This document shows positions 33,688-45,551 of a DNA stretch of 64,000 nt, piece by piece. This stretch comes from Scytalidium lignicola (lineage: Eukaryota > Ascomycota > Leotiomycetes). Made by a program: the position numbers and the translations under genes. The stretch lies in assembly GCA_002812745.2 (NCBI GenBank), contig NCSJ02000024.1, positions 124,001 through 188,000 of the forward strand, written 5' to 3'. The notes beneath the pieces were generated by a model that saw nothing but the letters and a program-made list of their open reading frames with translations, was not told the DNA's origin and did not search any database. Within the stretch, counting starts at the first letter, position 1. Every line of letters begins with the position of its first letter.

Positions 33688-35041
33688 TATCACGGATGTA
33701 GATGATAGGCGGGAATCCAGAGAGTAGGAGATTCACAGGTCACACACGGAAGTGTCGAAGTTGAGCAACATGAACGAATATTTATAAAACAGAAGTTGGA
33801 CCATAACCTTCATTTAAATACTTTAATAGTCTTTATCCTGAGATCTAGAATAGTGATCTATTGTGTTCAAAGCTTCCTCCTCATTGGTCTAAGAGATTCA
33901 GCCTTGCAAATTGCCCCAATCAAGCATGGAAAATGTGACTTGTTGGCAGGGTAGCTAGGTACCTCGAGCCTAAAAAGACTTAATCACGGAGAAATTTTCT
34001 ATTGATTCCGAGATGGAATAAATTTCTGGTGATGATGTATACTACATTGCAAGGCAGGTCCTTTCCGGTCTCTCCACCGTCCGAGTCTACAACGGAACTA
34101 TAGACAAGCCAGTTTACTTGTAGCAGTTTCGGAAAATGACAACATTAAACAATGTAGGCGACATATAACACATGCCTCAGTCCTGGTTTTAGATTTATAA
34201 TCTATTTATTCCAAAAATGGCAACACGCAGAATCATGCCACTTGGTTTGGCATTACTGTGCTGGACACATAAGTCCAAACTCACATACTGTACCAAGCGT
34301 CCATTGACTTAGAACAGAAGACAATTTGTAATTATATATATACTTTGTCAAAGCTTCTATCAATATTCATTGTCTGGTCTTAAAGCAACTCAATATATCC
34401 CATCTATAATGATTATCGCCTCGGAATCACTTCCGGTAACGGAGATCTTGTATCTATTACGTGTATACCCTAGCTCCCGTAGCTCCTTGATCATCGAAAC
34501 ACATTTCCCTTAGTGGCCAGAATCTATCCATCAATAGGCTTCTGCTTTTCCGCGACAGCTATTGCTATTTTTGATCTTCACTTTGACACCCTGATGTTAT
34601 TTTCTCCGTATTACGTGTGACACATTAAATTGTTTTCACTCTGCTAATATTCACCTGCCGTTGTGGGATAACGCGAATTTTATGAAGAACTCGATGATTA
34701 CGACTGATTGGGAAGATAGAGCTTCATACTATGGGTCTTGCAAAAGGAAAAACAGGCTAGGAAGCCTCTAGCTGGCTACATGAATCCAAAATCTGACTAT
34801 GGTGTCACAATTGAAACGTTTGGAGCGCTGATAAGACACCTTACAAAGATACATATAAGGTTTAAATGCAACAAAATTGAATATAAACACAAAAAGTAAC
34901 TAATGCTCTTTTGTTTTCATCAATCATTGCTCCGTGATTTGCTTTCCTTCAAACATTCTCTGTACCAACCTAATATTTTTCAGTATCACACCACCACGCG
35001 CATAACATTCTTTCCATCATTGAATAACGCTGCTCCCCCAT
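33688..35041. other. AT-rich intergenic region, nothing recognised
   Basis: About 1.35 kb with only short frames. No transposase, RNA gene or clear repeat seen. Confidence 0.4.
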
Positions 35042-35465
35042 CTACGCATACTGGAGAGCAGTTGAGGGACAGTACCCGTGGTCACAAGCATAGCTGCATA
35101 CACCAAGGTAACTATTATCTTCACCGGCAATTGAGACTCCGCTCCTTCCACTAGATGCTGGAGGTAGTACTTGAGTACTGTAAGCTGTGCAAGTGCAAGG
35201 TCCCGGGAGACAATAACCAAAGTTGTAGCAGAAATGGTAGAGTCCCACGTAGTTGCCTGGTCCGGTGCCTGCTACACAGACTTCACCTGGTGGTGGAGAT
35301 GTGGAGATAATGGTTGTTGGTTGGACACTGGTAGTAGTTATGCTCGCCTTCGTCGTTGTTGTTATAATGCAAGTTGTAGTTGTAGTCGTTGGAGGAGAGT
35401 TCCCTCCTCCTACTGTGGTCGTCGTTGTATGAGCAGATATGGTGGTTGGCGGTGGTGCTGGTGGT
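35042..35465 (-). pseudogene. Orphan C-terminal Cys-rich module of an alpha-1,3-glucanase (GH71-like)
   Basis: The minus strand reads a Pro/Thr-rich linker (PPTTTTTT, then TTTKASITTTSV) followed by two related Cys-rich units. The first is GNYVGLYHFCYNFGYC with LPGPCTCTAY, the second EDNSYLGVCSYACDHGYC, ending at TAG 35042-35044. This linker plus paired GLCxxxCxxGYCP units is the C-terminal part of fungal GH71 mutanases, which hydrolyse alpha-1,3-glucan. The catalytic domain, normally several hundred residues upstream, is absent. Upstream on the same strand, another frame shows a hydrophobic stretch (FNAFVGIVLASF) that could be a remnant signal peptide, but no ATG-started model joins cleanly. 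Most likely a deleted gene remnant. A small secreted wall-binding protein is the alternative. Confidence 0.6.
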
Positions 35466-36755
35466 ATGCGGTTCTAAGAGATGGAGTTGCAGAACAGGTG
35501 TTCACATGCAAGCCAGCTGTGATAGAATCCAAGCCGTCATGTCCTAATGGATGAGAGAAGCTGGCCAGGACAATTCCAACGAAAGCATTGAAGTGGTAGA
35601 TCTTATAAATGTAGATTGAGGAGATATTCTTGAGATGCGGCGTTGAGGACAGTTTGTCTGTTGTGTGTAAGTGAGAAATGTTGCTGTCTAACTACTATTG
35701 AGGCTTAGCAAGCAGATGCACTAGTAGAAGCGTTAAAACTCTGAATATTACTACTTGAGTTTATAGTTATAATACTAAGCTCTGTTGCAAAGTAACAACA
35801 AAAACATTATCTTCTATGTCTTCCTAGCTGTGAGGACGACGCCCTTTGAAATAGTTTTCACTGTTATTGTTGGCTAGTACTATCATGATGTCTGTAACAT
35901 CACAATCCAAGCTTTGAAGTGTTGGATAGTACTAATAGATAAACTCATCGTTTGTAATGTACCTATCCACAGATGTCGCTCTAGTATAGTAAGCGACGAT
36001 GAATGGTTTAAACATATTAAGCCAGATATCATGGAGCATGTCATTACTTGAAGTTCTCATCATCATAATGAATAGAAGAGAGAAGACTAATGTACTTACA
36101 TAATGAGACTCTTCGTAGTCATTTTATATGATAATCTCGAGGAATTAATAGCTTAAAGTTAAGATCTTATTCTAGCAGTTGAACTAGAGGAGATCAGATG
36201 GAAGAAACATAATTCTTGCTATAAGAAACTTCTTATAGTATATGTGAGTATTTGCACTGCGAAGTTATATAGTATGTGACTTATAAGGCATACACTTCTG
36301 AAGTAGGAGCCGACTTCTAAAACTGACGATGTCAATAGCCAAAGATCGGAGGGTTGTCTTATTAGGTTAGAAGTAACTATGGAAGTACGGGCATACCCCG
36401 GGATAGGAGCGAAAGAGTTAAATCCATGCCCTACTTCTTCTGTCTCAAGATTTAACCAGCCGAAAAGTGTAATCAAAGAGAATTTAAAGTAGGCTCGGTC
36501 TTCTAACCTAACTCCTTCGCATGATTTGGGTTAAAGCTGAATACCATAGGTGTAAAGAATTCATGGGACATATATTTGACTATCGCTATATACGCGACCC
36601 AACGAAAGTGTTGATAATTGATAGAATAATATTCTTACCACCTGGTAACTAATGCGTCTAACTTTATTTATCTCATCTAAACTAGTAACGAGTTCTACAA
36701 TATACAACTCTACGCGTATGGACTTGCAAGGAAGAGATAAATATGTAGCCTAGTA
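35466..36755. other. AT-rich intergenic region, nothing recognised
   Basis: About 1.3 kb between the glucanase remnant and the receptor gene. A minus-strand frame at 36219-36476 has no known features. Confidence 0.4.
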
Positions 36756-39700
36756 TTAAAAATCAAAACCAACTGCACTCTTGATAAGTGCAACCTCACC
36801 ATCTTTGGGAAAGAGTAATGTTCCATCCCCCTGCATTTTACATAGAGCCAGAGAACTAGCGTTTAGCCAATCTCTAGGCATGAAATAATGCCTTCGTAGT
36901 TGGCTTAAACCAAACTCTTTGCCCCACTGCCAGGTGCATATCCAATATTTTTTATCAATAAAGACCAACTTTTTNCTTTGGAAGGATGCAAATCGGTACC
37001 TCTATTTGTAATTGAACCTCTTCTGGAATAGGTATAGCTGTAATTTCTTCCGCGCTGTTTTCTCTTATTCCTTCCAAGGACTTGCTCTCAAATATGACTG
37101 TGTTTTGACATTGTTGAATTGACGCTGGAAGTGGGTACTGGAAGATGATATGAGAACCGTCAGGAGACGTTGACAGCCGTCTCATTCCATGATTTGCAAC
37201 TATGAGCTGCCCAGCTTCAGATAGCTGCATTTTATTTTTATTCATATATCTAATTGTATCATCAACAGATATGTCGGAAGGGGGTTCTGAATAGGACAGA
37301 ACAGCTGTCTCAGACAAATCGCTCCATCGGTAGACCCTGATGTAGCCAACTTCAAATGCAAGTAGTAAATTTAAGTTTGTTGGATGATTCAACCATCTCC
37401 TTTCTAGTGCCTCGGGTGGGAGATCAAGTGAACCCAGGATCTGTTTCTCTTCCACCGACCATACTCTTACTGACGTTTCACAATAGACTAATAGCTCTTT
37501 CGAGGTAGGGCTTAACAATATCTGTAATATAATGCCCTCTGCGGAAAACTCGATCTGGCCCTCGCGGATACTATTGACAGGAGTTTCTAATCGAGGGGGG
37601 ATTATTATAGAGGTTATATAGACTGTTGTCCAGAGTACAAATGCAATATTTTGACCATTTCGTCCGATATCTATATGCCTAATTGGTGTATCGATGGAGG
37701 AGTACTGGACCTCTGAGACGACACCACTGTTATTGAAGACCTGCACAAGACCTCGGTCATTACCAGATGCATAATAATAGCCTGAGGGACAGGTTGCGAG
37801 CGTAGTAATTTGATTGGGTGCCTCATCAGGGGGTTTTAAATCCATTGGTGCAGCTATGATGCTTTCAGTTTGACTTGCGGTCTCGTTATCATTTAAATCA
37901 GCCAAGCGAATGAAAGCAGGAGGTTCCCATACATTGCAGAACTGGCGTCGTAGATCGTATATCCGTCGAGAATCTGGACTGAAGGCTATTTGGAGTATTA
38001 GACCCGTAGTAGAAAGTTGATAGACTAGTGTAAGGTGATAAAAGTTGTACACCCTTATTCCTTCGCGATCGGAAATCGCAAGCAAAGTTCCATCCGGGCT
38101 ACATGCAAGCTGCTTTGTAGCTTCCTTATTTTTTATCTCTTGGTGAGTACCTTCATATGGATGCCATTTAAATGCCGTTCCATCCTCATATCGTCCCAGT
38201 AATTCACCGGAAGTTGGATGCCATAGTATACTGTCGACTGCTCTCCAAGTCCTGGAATTTTCACCCCGCATGCATCGAGCAACCATTTCCACTGGTTCAA
38301 CACTCCACACTGAGAGTGGGATCCGCCTATATGCAACAGCAATATGTTTTAGATCGGCACTGAAAACAACACAACGTGGAGAACCGAGCAGCAAACTTCG
38401 TGGTTCTCGCAATAGTCCATCTCCAAGTGATGACCACCCCGATTGGATATTGTCAAACGAGATGGCTCTCACAGTTCTGTCATCGTATCCAATAATAAGT
38501 TTGGAATTATCTAAAGAAAATGCCATCTCCATGGATATTTTCTTTCCAGGACGGGTAAGTTGGAATAACAAGTTTCCTGTTTCAACGTCCCAGACCTTGG
38601 TTGTTCTAAGGCCGTTCGATGCAATCCTGTCACCACCTTGGTTGAAGCACATATTGATCACATATTCCCCGTGTTGAATCGTTTTCAACCCTTCAAATGT
38701 AGTTGCATCATATATTGTAATATTTCCGGGAGATATATGGACGGCAAATACTCCACCCGAGCATATCAGAGTCTTTGCTTTGGAATCTGGACTGATAATT
38801 ACTTTTCCGATGTTGTCATCCCAAGACTCTGTAGAGAGGCCATTAATGTTTAAGAAAGTTGACTTCTCAGCAAATTGCTTATATATCATAGAATTCTTCG
38901 CACAAAACGGCGGGATATGTTTGTAGATCGTTGATGGGTCTTGTATTAGAACACTGCTAAACTTGCTCACAATCCTGTTCAGATCTGTCGCCCAAGATTC
39001 AATAAATTCTAACTCACTAAGTTGCTGAGGTAGTCGATCAGTTATGCTAAGATAGTTTCGCCTTTGGTGAACATATTTGACCATGGACTTTGAGGCAGGT
39101 ACCAATTCTCTAACCTCTCCCAGGCTTGCTAGAGCTGATATCCAAGCTAGGACGCATCGATTCTGAAGGAATTTTATCAGAGTTTTAAGGACGTCTTCCA
39201 ACTCTGGACGACATTGTTCGAGATGATAAGCCCACGAAGTGACAGCATAAGGTAGGAGTGCCTCCGATGGGCGTCGTTGTCGATCGATGGTGGTGATGCA
39301 TTTTAAAAATAAAGCCTCATTAGCTACGAACGGGTCTATGTAGAGAGAAATATCCATTCTTGTTGTAAGGAAATGAGCAGCCGTTTCGTGTAACATTGTT
39401 ACTTTGGAAGTGGATGGGTCAACGATAATGAATTGTCCACAAATACCAGTAAGCACTCGTTTAAGATCTAGTGCTGGCACTTCAGGCTGCAGACCCTCAG
39501 AAAGCTCATCCACTGTTAGAGGTCGCCGGGAGCATGTTACCCATGCTAATATCTTCCTGGCCCGAACTTTGTGAGTAGGTTTCAATGAATCTGCCTGAGA
39601 AGTCTCCATACGCAAATACATCTCCTCCATTCCATCTGGCAGCCCTTCTAGCGCTTCCTCAATCTCCCCTGGGGTATATGAATGCAGAATCTCATTAAGA

Positions 39701-41658
39701 GCCATTGTAACCCATAGGAAATTGCCATTAGCCTTGTCGAGTATCCTTGTAATGATTTCAACCTTCTTCTCTTCGCCAACGCTATTTAACAGTTCGATTT
39801 CCCGCCCAACGTAGAACTCTATGTCATTATTTTGACTCCCAAGAGGTATAATGTCAACCGGAGTATGCAATGCTAGCCGTTCAAACGGTAACTTAAGATC
39901 AGTGGTTTCACGGCTGACAATGAGGATTTTTATTGGAATTTGTGATGAGCAACATCCAGACAATGCTTCTACCAAGACCTTTGGTGCATCTGCCTCGTCC
40001 AATCCATCAATAACTAGATATAACGCATTGGGTAGCTCTAATTTAAATAGTGTATCAACGAAAACTCGTCCCCAAATGGTCTTTGTATCAGCCTTTTCTA
40101 GTTTCAGCCCAGAATTTTTAATCTCGGCTAAAGCTTTACGAAACTGAGGTATCTTTTCAGCAGCCTGAAAAGCCATTGATCTTAAACAGGTTGCTGGTGA
40201 CCGTTTTAATTGGTCACCAAATCTAAAATAGAAATAACAGCACAGCCTGTCACGTTCAATCAACATATTGATAATATATGTAGTCAAAATGGATTTTCCA
40301 GTGCCTGGGGGAGCATGCATCCAGAGGATGTGTGACCCTGTTGAATCCTGAAGCCATGAGTCGAAGACATTGTTCTTGATAATCCAATCACAAGTCCCTG
40401 GTCGCCATCGGTCCCTAAAGAAATTGAAATCCTCTATTGGCTCTTCTGAGACCCCAAGTATTTGTGTAACTTTCGTTATATACTCTCCGTCTTTAGCCTC
40501 TGATGATTCGATGGCTTAAAAACGTTAACCTTTAAATTAATACTCAACTAGAATTTCAGCTGACCTTCTTGATGTAGTTTAGAGACTAGGCTTTTTAATG
40601 CCTTCCGAACGCTAATGTAATTTGGGTCGTCAGGGCTGCTATATTTACAAACGGTGTGATGGTCTGCATTCAGCGGCACTGATACCTCCCCTTGATAACC
40701 TAAGATCGAGGAATCTTTCTCAACAATCAACTGGAAAAGAGTCAGCGAATCCGTAATAACTATATGAAGGACTTTCACTAGCCATTTTCTTTGGGCCGAT
40801 TGGGGTATTCAGCGTTTCATAGAACGAGAAGATTTGCAACTTTGGTGCAATGTGACGAAATTGCTCGTTTACATCTTCCAGTGCTGGGGAGCCTTTAGCT
40901 AGCTCAGATATATACTCTTTCGGTGAGTGATTGAAGACAGAAACACTCAAAATCCGATTGAGAATCTCGGCTAGGTTTGACCCTCGGTGCGGAGTAGATA
41001 AAAATATGATCGATTTGATCGATGAAATAATCTCTTTGTATGTCTCATCATTCTGTCCTAAAATATAGGCCTTCTTCACTATTAGTCCTCCCATAGAATG
41101 TGCCACAAAAATGATAGGCCTCTCCGCGACGTGAGTACCGGTGCCATCCTCGGAATCTCTAAATCGAAGAGCATAAAGCAAGTCCTTGGCAAAATCAGAT
41201 ATCCTAGATATGCTCGCGGGCCCCATGAAGTCTGCATTGTAGCCAAATGTCAGGATTCTAGTTGTTTGGACCTCTGGTACTGAGGGTAACCACTTTTGTG
41301 GCCAGAAAAGAGCCGAGTCGCGATTCTTCGACCATGTTTGTCGACTCGAACCGCCTAGACCATGTACAAATATGATATCTAACGACGGTGAAGTTGGAGG
41401 TTCATAGAGAACAGTCAGGCCAAGGGGATCTAGCCTTCTATCTTGAGATTTTGTTCGCTCCCGGGTGGGAACATTCAAGTACCCAGAAGGTGAGCTACCA
41501 GTCTGTGGTATGTTTTGAAGCGCTACTTTATTAGAAGAGCCATTACTACTGGTGACTTCTTTTGCCTCAAAGTCATTCGCCGTAATACTTGATTCCGGAG
41601 GCGTTTTCTTGAACTTGAGAGCCTTGCGTTTGGCAATCTTCTTCTTGAACTAGGACAT
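36756..41658 (-). CDS. NLR-like STAND receptor: SesB-type hydrolase, NACHT, WD40-like repeats
   Basis: Reading leftward, residues about 60-330 form an alpha/beta hydrolase of the SesB/PGAP1 type, with IIFVHGLGGSSRQTW, FVAHSMGGLIVKKA (nucleophile Ser) and FLSTPHRGSNL. After two introns comes the NACHT NTPase with P-loop MHAPPGTGKSILTTY and Walker B ALYLVIDGLDEAD. A long C-terminal region of degenerate WD40-like blades follows (ACSPDGTLLAISD, IAFSPDSRRI, WHPTSGELLGRYEDG). The end YWICTW...RHYFMPRDWLN...GTLLFPKDGEVALI is typical of fungal NACHT-WD proteins, which act in non-self recognition. Defects: the third codon after ATG 41658 is TAG (41650-41652), where Trp would be expected. A single N at 36975 shifts the frame about 70 codons before the end, and removing it restores CILPKKKLVFIDKKYW. 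The hydrolase/NACHT junction near 40730-40780 also needs a weak GC-AG or alternative intron. Confidence 0.82.
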
Positions 41659-42761
41659 GATCTGTTAGGCGGGGTACGGATTTTGAAACAGGGTTGTAAG
41701 AGGGTTGTTATACTTGTAACATCTACTCAGATCGTCAGCTCATTATCAGCTTGACGACTTAATAACGCAAGATAGTTCTCGAGCTCTCGAGCCAGAGAGA
41801 TCTGAAGAACTACAGGCCGTTGAGATGGGATGGAGGATAGAGAGGCTGGCGTCAACAAACTGCACTCATTTGTCATAAAGTGGCTGTGTTGCGCCAATAG
41901 CAGCCTGAGGGTTACTGCAACCATACCTGCATAGCCACACTGCAAGGGATCCACTGCTACATATTCTCACCATTGCTCTCAATTTCATTATCTTATCTAC
42001 AATAAGAAATAATTTTGATAAGTAGGGATATTAAAGTTTAAATTTAATGACAGGAAATCATCGCTTTAGGAATCCTTAGCGGAGACTAACAAGTCTAAAG
42101 GATATCGTCCATAGCCTGAATCGGGTTCTTTCTTCAGACTGATGGAAAAAAACATCATGTGCATTCGCTTATAGGGATTATGTGTAGACTTTTTGCAGGT
42201 GTGAGGCTAAGGATCCTTCTTTTTGGTTACTTAGAAAATTAAAAGTATGGATCTTTCAAAAATTATATCTTCGATTTGAAAATGAGGAATTTAATATTGT
42301 CCACATATTAACTTTGAAAGTAGATGTTAAGACATATCAGGCAACGGTGGAATATGTTAAATTTGCTCAACAATTTTATGTCCAGAAAGAAGCAAGGGTT
42401 CGAGAACGAAAAAAAATAGTTGCAAGTCAACGAGCGAGAAGGAGAATTCTTAATGAACTTGTCAGAAGGGACAGCTATCACTAATTAATGACTTAGGATG
42501 GACTTACTCTTGACCTTGAATAACATATCAGCTAGTCAATACCTATAAATTAGCGGTACTCCGGGTCTTCCTCAATAGAAAAGATTGTTGGGGTTTGGTA
42601 ATTCTCGGTCTTAGTAAGTTACTCAGGCACAGTTTATAGAATCCAAGTGAAATCTAGATTTTATTACTGGCTGATTCTTGGAGATCTGTTCACGTTTTTT
42701 ATATAGTACCATTCATTAAGTATAACATTCTACCCGTTACTGTAATAGAATGGATTCCACC
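41659..42761. other. Intergenic region with an unidentified basic open frame
   Basis: About 1.1 kb. The plus strand is open from 42188 to TAA 42482-42484 (about 98 codons, no ATG), encoding WIFQKLYLRF, an acidic/hydrophobic middle and a very basic end (RERKKIVASQRARRR). It could be an exon or transposon remnant; I do not recognise it. The promoter of the receptor gene should lie just right of 41658. Confidence 0.35.
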
Positions 42762-43779
42762 TCAGAACCCCCTGGCTTGCACACCTGAAGCCCCGTCAAG
42801 AGAATTGGTAAAGGGCACCACAACCTCCTTAACGAACTCGGACATTGGGGTGAAACTAAATCCGCACTCCACAGACCGGGGGTGCAGGATCTCCACATCT
42901 GTATACACTCCCCAATCATTATAGTAGTGATACATTCGATCCAACTCCTCTAATCCAGAACTGGGCATAGTGATCAATCGCGTGTTTTCGCCGATCTGCT
43001 TCTTAACCTCCTCCACAAAATACCTAGTGCTGTACATACCACTGACACCGTATAACGACTTCCCAAGTATTTCTGGATGGGAAGGATATTTCTTCAAGAT
43101 AGCGATGACTGATGGCCCTAGATCCTTTTCGATCCAGATCATTCCTAGCTTTGTATCAGGATGCAAAACCGGCTGTGAAACAGTGTATCCATTTTTATCC
43201 TTCCCGATGCCCCCAAAGTTGATCCAGTTATCCATGAAGAATCCGAGATAAAGATCAACATGAGGCACTTCCTTGTATTTCAGATATTGCAAGACAGTAA
43301 ACTTGTTTTCGACAAGGCGTAGACTATCGAATCTAGCTCCAGTCCGAAGTAGTGCACTTGGTATGGTAGACCAGATAAAGAGTTTCACGCCTTGTTCTTT
43401 TGCAAGATCAGCCATGGCGCAGCCTTGTCGAGCTTCTTCAAGAGTATCAGCACGAATAGTTGGATCGTAAAAGTTAGTGATGGCGTAGACAACCTCTGCT
43501 CCTTTGAAAGCAAGCACGAGGGTGTCAGGCTTAGACATGTCTCCTTCGATGACGGAGACATTTGGAAGAACTGCCAGTTTCTGTGCAGAAGGGCTTTTGG
43601 AATTACGTGTGACGGCACGAACTGAGAATTCTGGAGTTGTAGACAGAGCTCGAACAACCTGTATAGCAAGTGATAAAATTGAATTGGCAGATCTAATAAC
43701 CTTAACGGGTAGTTTAACATACTGCTCCACCTTGAACGCCAGTAGCGCCCATCACTGTAATAATTCGCTTTGCAGCCAT
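42762..43779 (-). CDS. NmrA-like NAD(P)-binding protein (atypical SDR)
   Basis: Two exons from ATG 43779 (MAAKRIITVMGATGVQGG) to TGA at 42762-42764. The glycine-rich dinucleotide loop GATGVQGG is followed, after a GTATGT...ACAG intron, by VVRALSTTPEFSVRAVTRN, the second strand where NADP is selected by Arg. Other landmarks are VIEGDMSKPDTLVLAFKGAEVVYAITNFYDP, LFIWSTIPS and LYLGFFMDNW. About 320 residues, normal for NmrA-like proteins. These act as redox sensors binding transcription factors or as isoflavone-reductase-like enzymes, and the active-site Tyr/Lys pair of classic SDRs is not evident. No clear partner lies nearby. Confidence 0.88.
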
Positions 43780-45551
43780 TGAAAGTGAGTTATATTTGTA
43801 ACTTGGTGATGAGCTGTTCCTTTTTCTTCTATCCAGAAAAAGAAAAGAAAGCTTGGGTATAATGCAATCAGTGTGATAATATGATCATAAATACTATTAG
43901 AAAGATAAACTGGAGATAGCAGGCTTTTATTACATAGTCTCTAGGTGAATGTGACACCCGATATCGGTATGTTACGCCTACCTACTACTCTGAACATTTC
44001 AGTCACATGCCACTTAATCTTGGAAGAATATACTGAGGAGTTCCGTATTCGAACCCGCAAGATCTACGCCTTACTAATAATTTGTATACTCGTGTAACTT
44101 ATTTGTAGCTTCTAATTTGTGCATTCGTATTTGCGGTGTAACGCTGAGCCAGATTACAAGCAGAATATGTATGAGAAAATTGGTTATCTAGAAAACACAA
44201 GCTGTACTATAGAGTACAATAAACTTCCATGTTCGAGGTTACATCTACGTGGGGGCCGGCACTCACAACAAGTCAGGTTAGTAAATCAAATCAACATTTA
44301 GTGAGTCAACTTCAAATTATCGTAGGATAAGAACATTTTGGCTTTCATTAGTTATTCGCAAAATTGCCAAATCGAGTCTAGCCCCACTAACAAATCATGT
44401 CGAGGTCGAGGTCTGGGGCTGAGAATTAGAATAAGAGGATGTGACCAATGACTGGTCACCTCATTTATTCATTCTTAATTCTCCATCGTCGGCTTATCGT
44501 TACACCAATCCATTGTCAAGCTTTCCCCACATCTAGACAAAATAATTACGTACATAGTATGTACTGCGCTAATGATGTACTCATCAACGTTATTAGCATA
44601 CAAGCATACTCGTGAGTATCATTTCGGATCATTACGGAGATAAATGACTCAAGGGTACAGTTAAGAAGGTGTGGTAATCTGAATAGATAATAATAGGAAA
44701 GGCTAGAACAAACTCTGCTAATATATCTTAAATTATTTTGTATAATGATTAAGTGGAGACAATTGTCTTGTTTTGATACTAGAACTATTCGCTGACTACT
44801 CATCCACGAGAACTTGAGATTGATACTGCTAAATTTGAAATCTATATATAGATAATGTTATATTTCTAAGTTGATTATGCTATTGGTAGACTTGTAAAGC
44901 AGTAGCCTATCTCATTTAGGGATCTAATGTATCAATAACGCATCGTTGATTAATCACATTGGAAACTTTTATAAAAAAGATAGAAGAAATATTGGTCTTA
45001 GTTTCTACCAAAAGAAAACATCTCGAGGTTCAGGTAACATAAATATCGGGACAATATAGATAACATCATTTAGAAACAAATAAGGTGAATTCTACTCCAA
45101 GCACAAACCTCTGTAGAATGTACAGACTAGGAACTAAGGGGCGAGTTCAAACATGCTGGGCCAGGTCCTAATGGAAGTTGGGCTTACTATGCAGATCGGA
45201 GTGGTACTGTGCCATTGACCGACTGTGATGTCTCAATGTTGTCAGATACGATCAATTTTTTCTATGCCAACCACGAATGGCCCTAGACTATTGTAACTTC
45301 TCGTGGCAAAAACTGTTTCGATCGCAGATTAATGATGTAACTATGGATCGAGAGTGCCACCCATGGCCGGGAGTTCTGGAGTCTATTATTATATGAGTTA
45401 CCACCTTCTCTTTAGAAGGCCCTCGGTTACGAGTACCTGGGGTACTTTCGCAGAACCGCAGATAAATTCATGCTCGTCCCTTCCAAATTAGAAATCCCAA
45501 GCAAATCCCTATATCTTATATCCTAAATTAACTTCATTTCCTATTGAGACC
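43780..45551. other. Long AT-rich intergenic region with a palindrome
   Basis: About 1.8 kb between divergent genes (NmrA-like on the minus strand, LanC-like on the plus strand). The only clear structure is an imperfect palindrome at 44421-44483. Short frames on both strands are unsupported. Confidence 0.45.
44421..44483. repeat. Imperfect 63-bp palindrome
   Basis: The arms GAGAATTAGAATAAGAGG... and, reverse-complemented, GAGAATTAAGAATGAATAAA... pair imperfectly. They meet in a perfect core GTGACCA-ATGAC-TGGTCAC. This could be the middle or end of a small fold-back element, or a regulatory hairpin. No flanking target duplication could be assigned. Confidence 0.6.

Noticed and set aside
36219..36476. 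An 85-codon minus-strand frame downstream of the receptor gene
   Set aside because: No similarity recognised; overlaps AT-rich sequence and lacks coding character.
44030..44090. A GTTCGAAT-like word on the minus strand resembling a tRNA T-loop
   Set aside because: No paired T-stem, anticodon arm or acceptor stem can be drawn around it.
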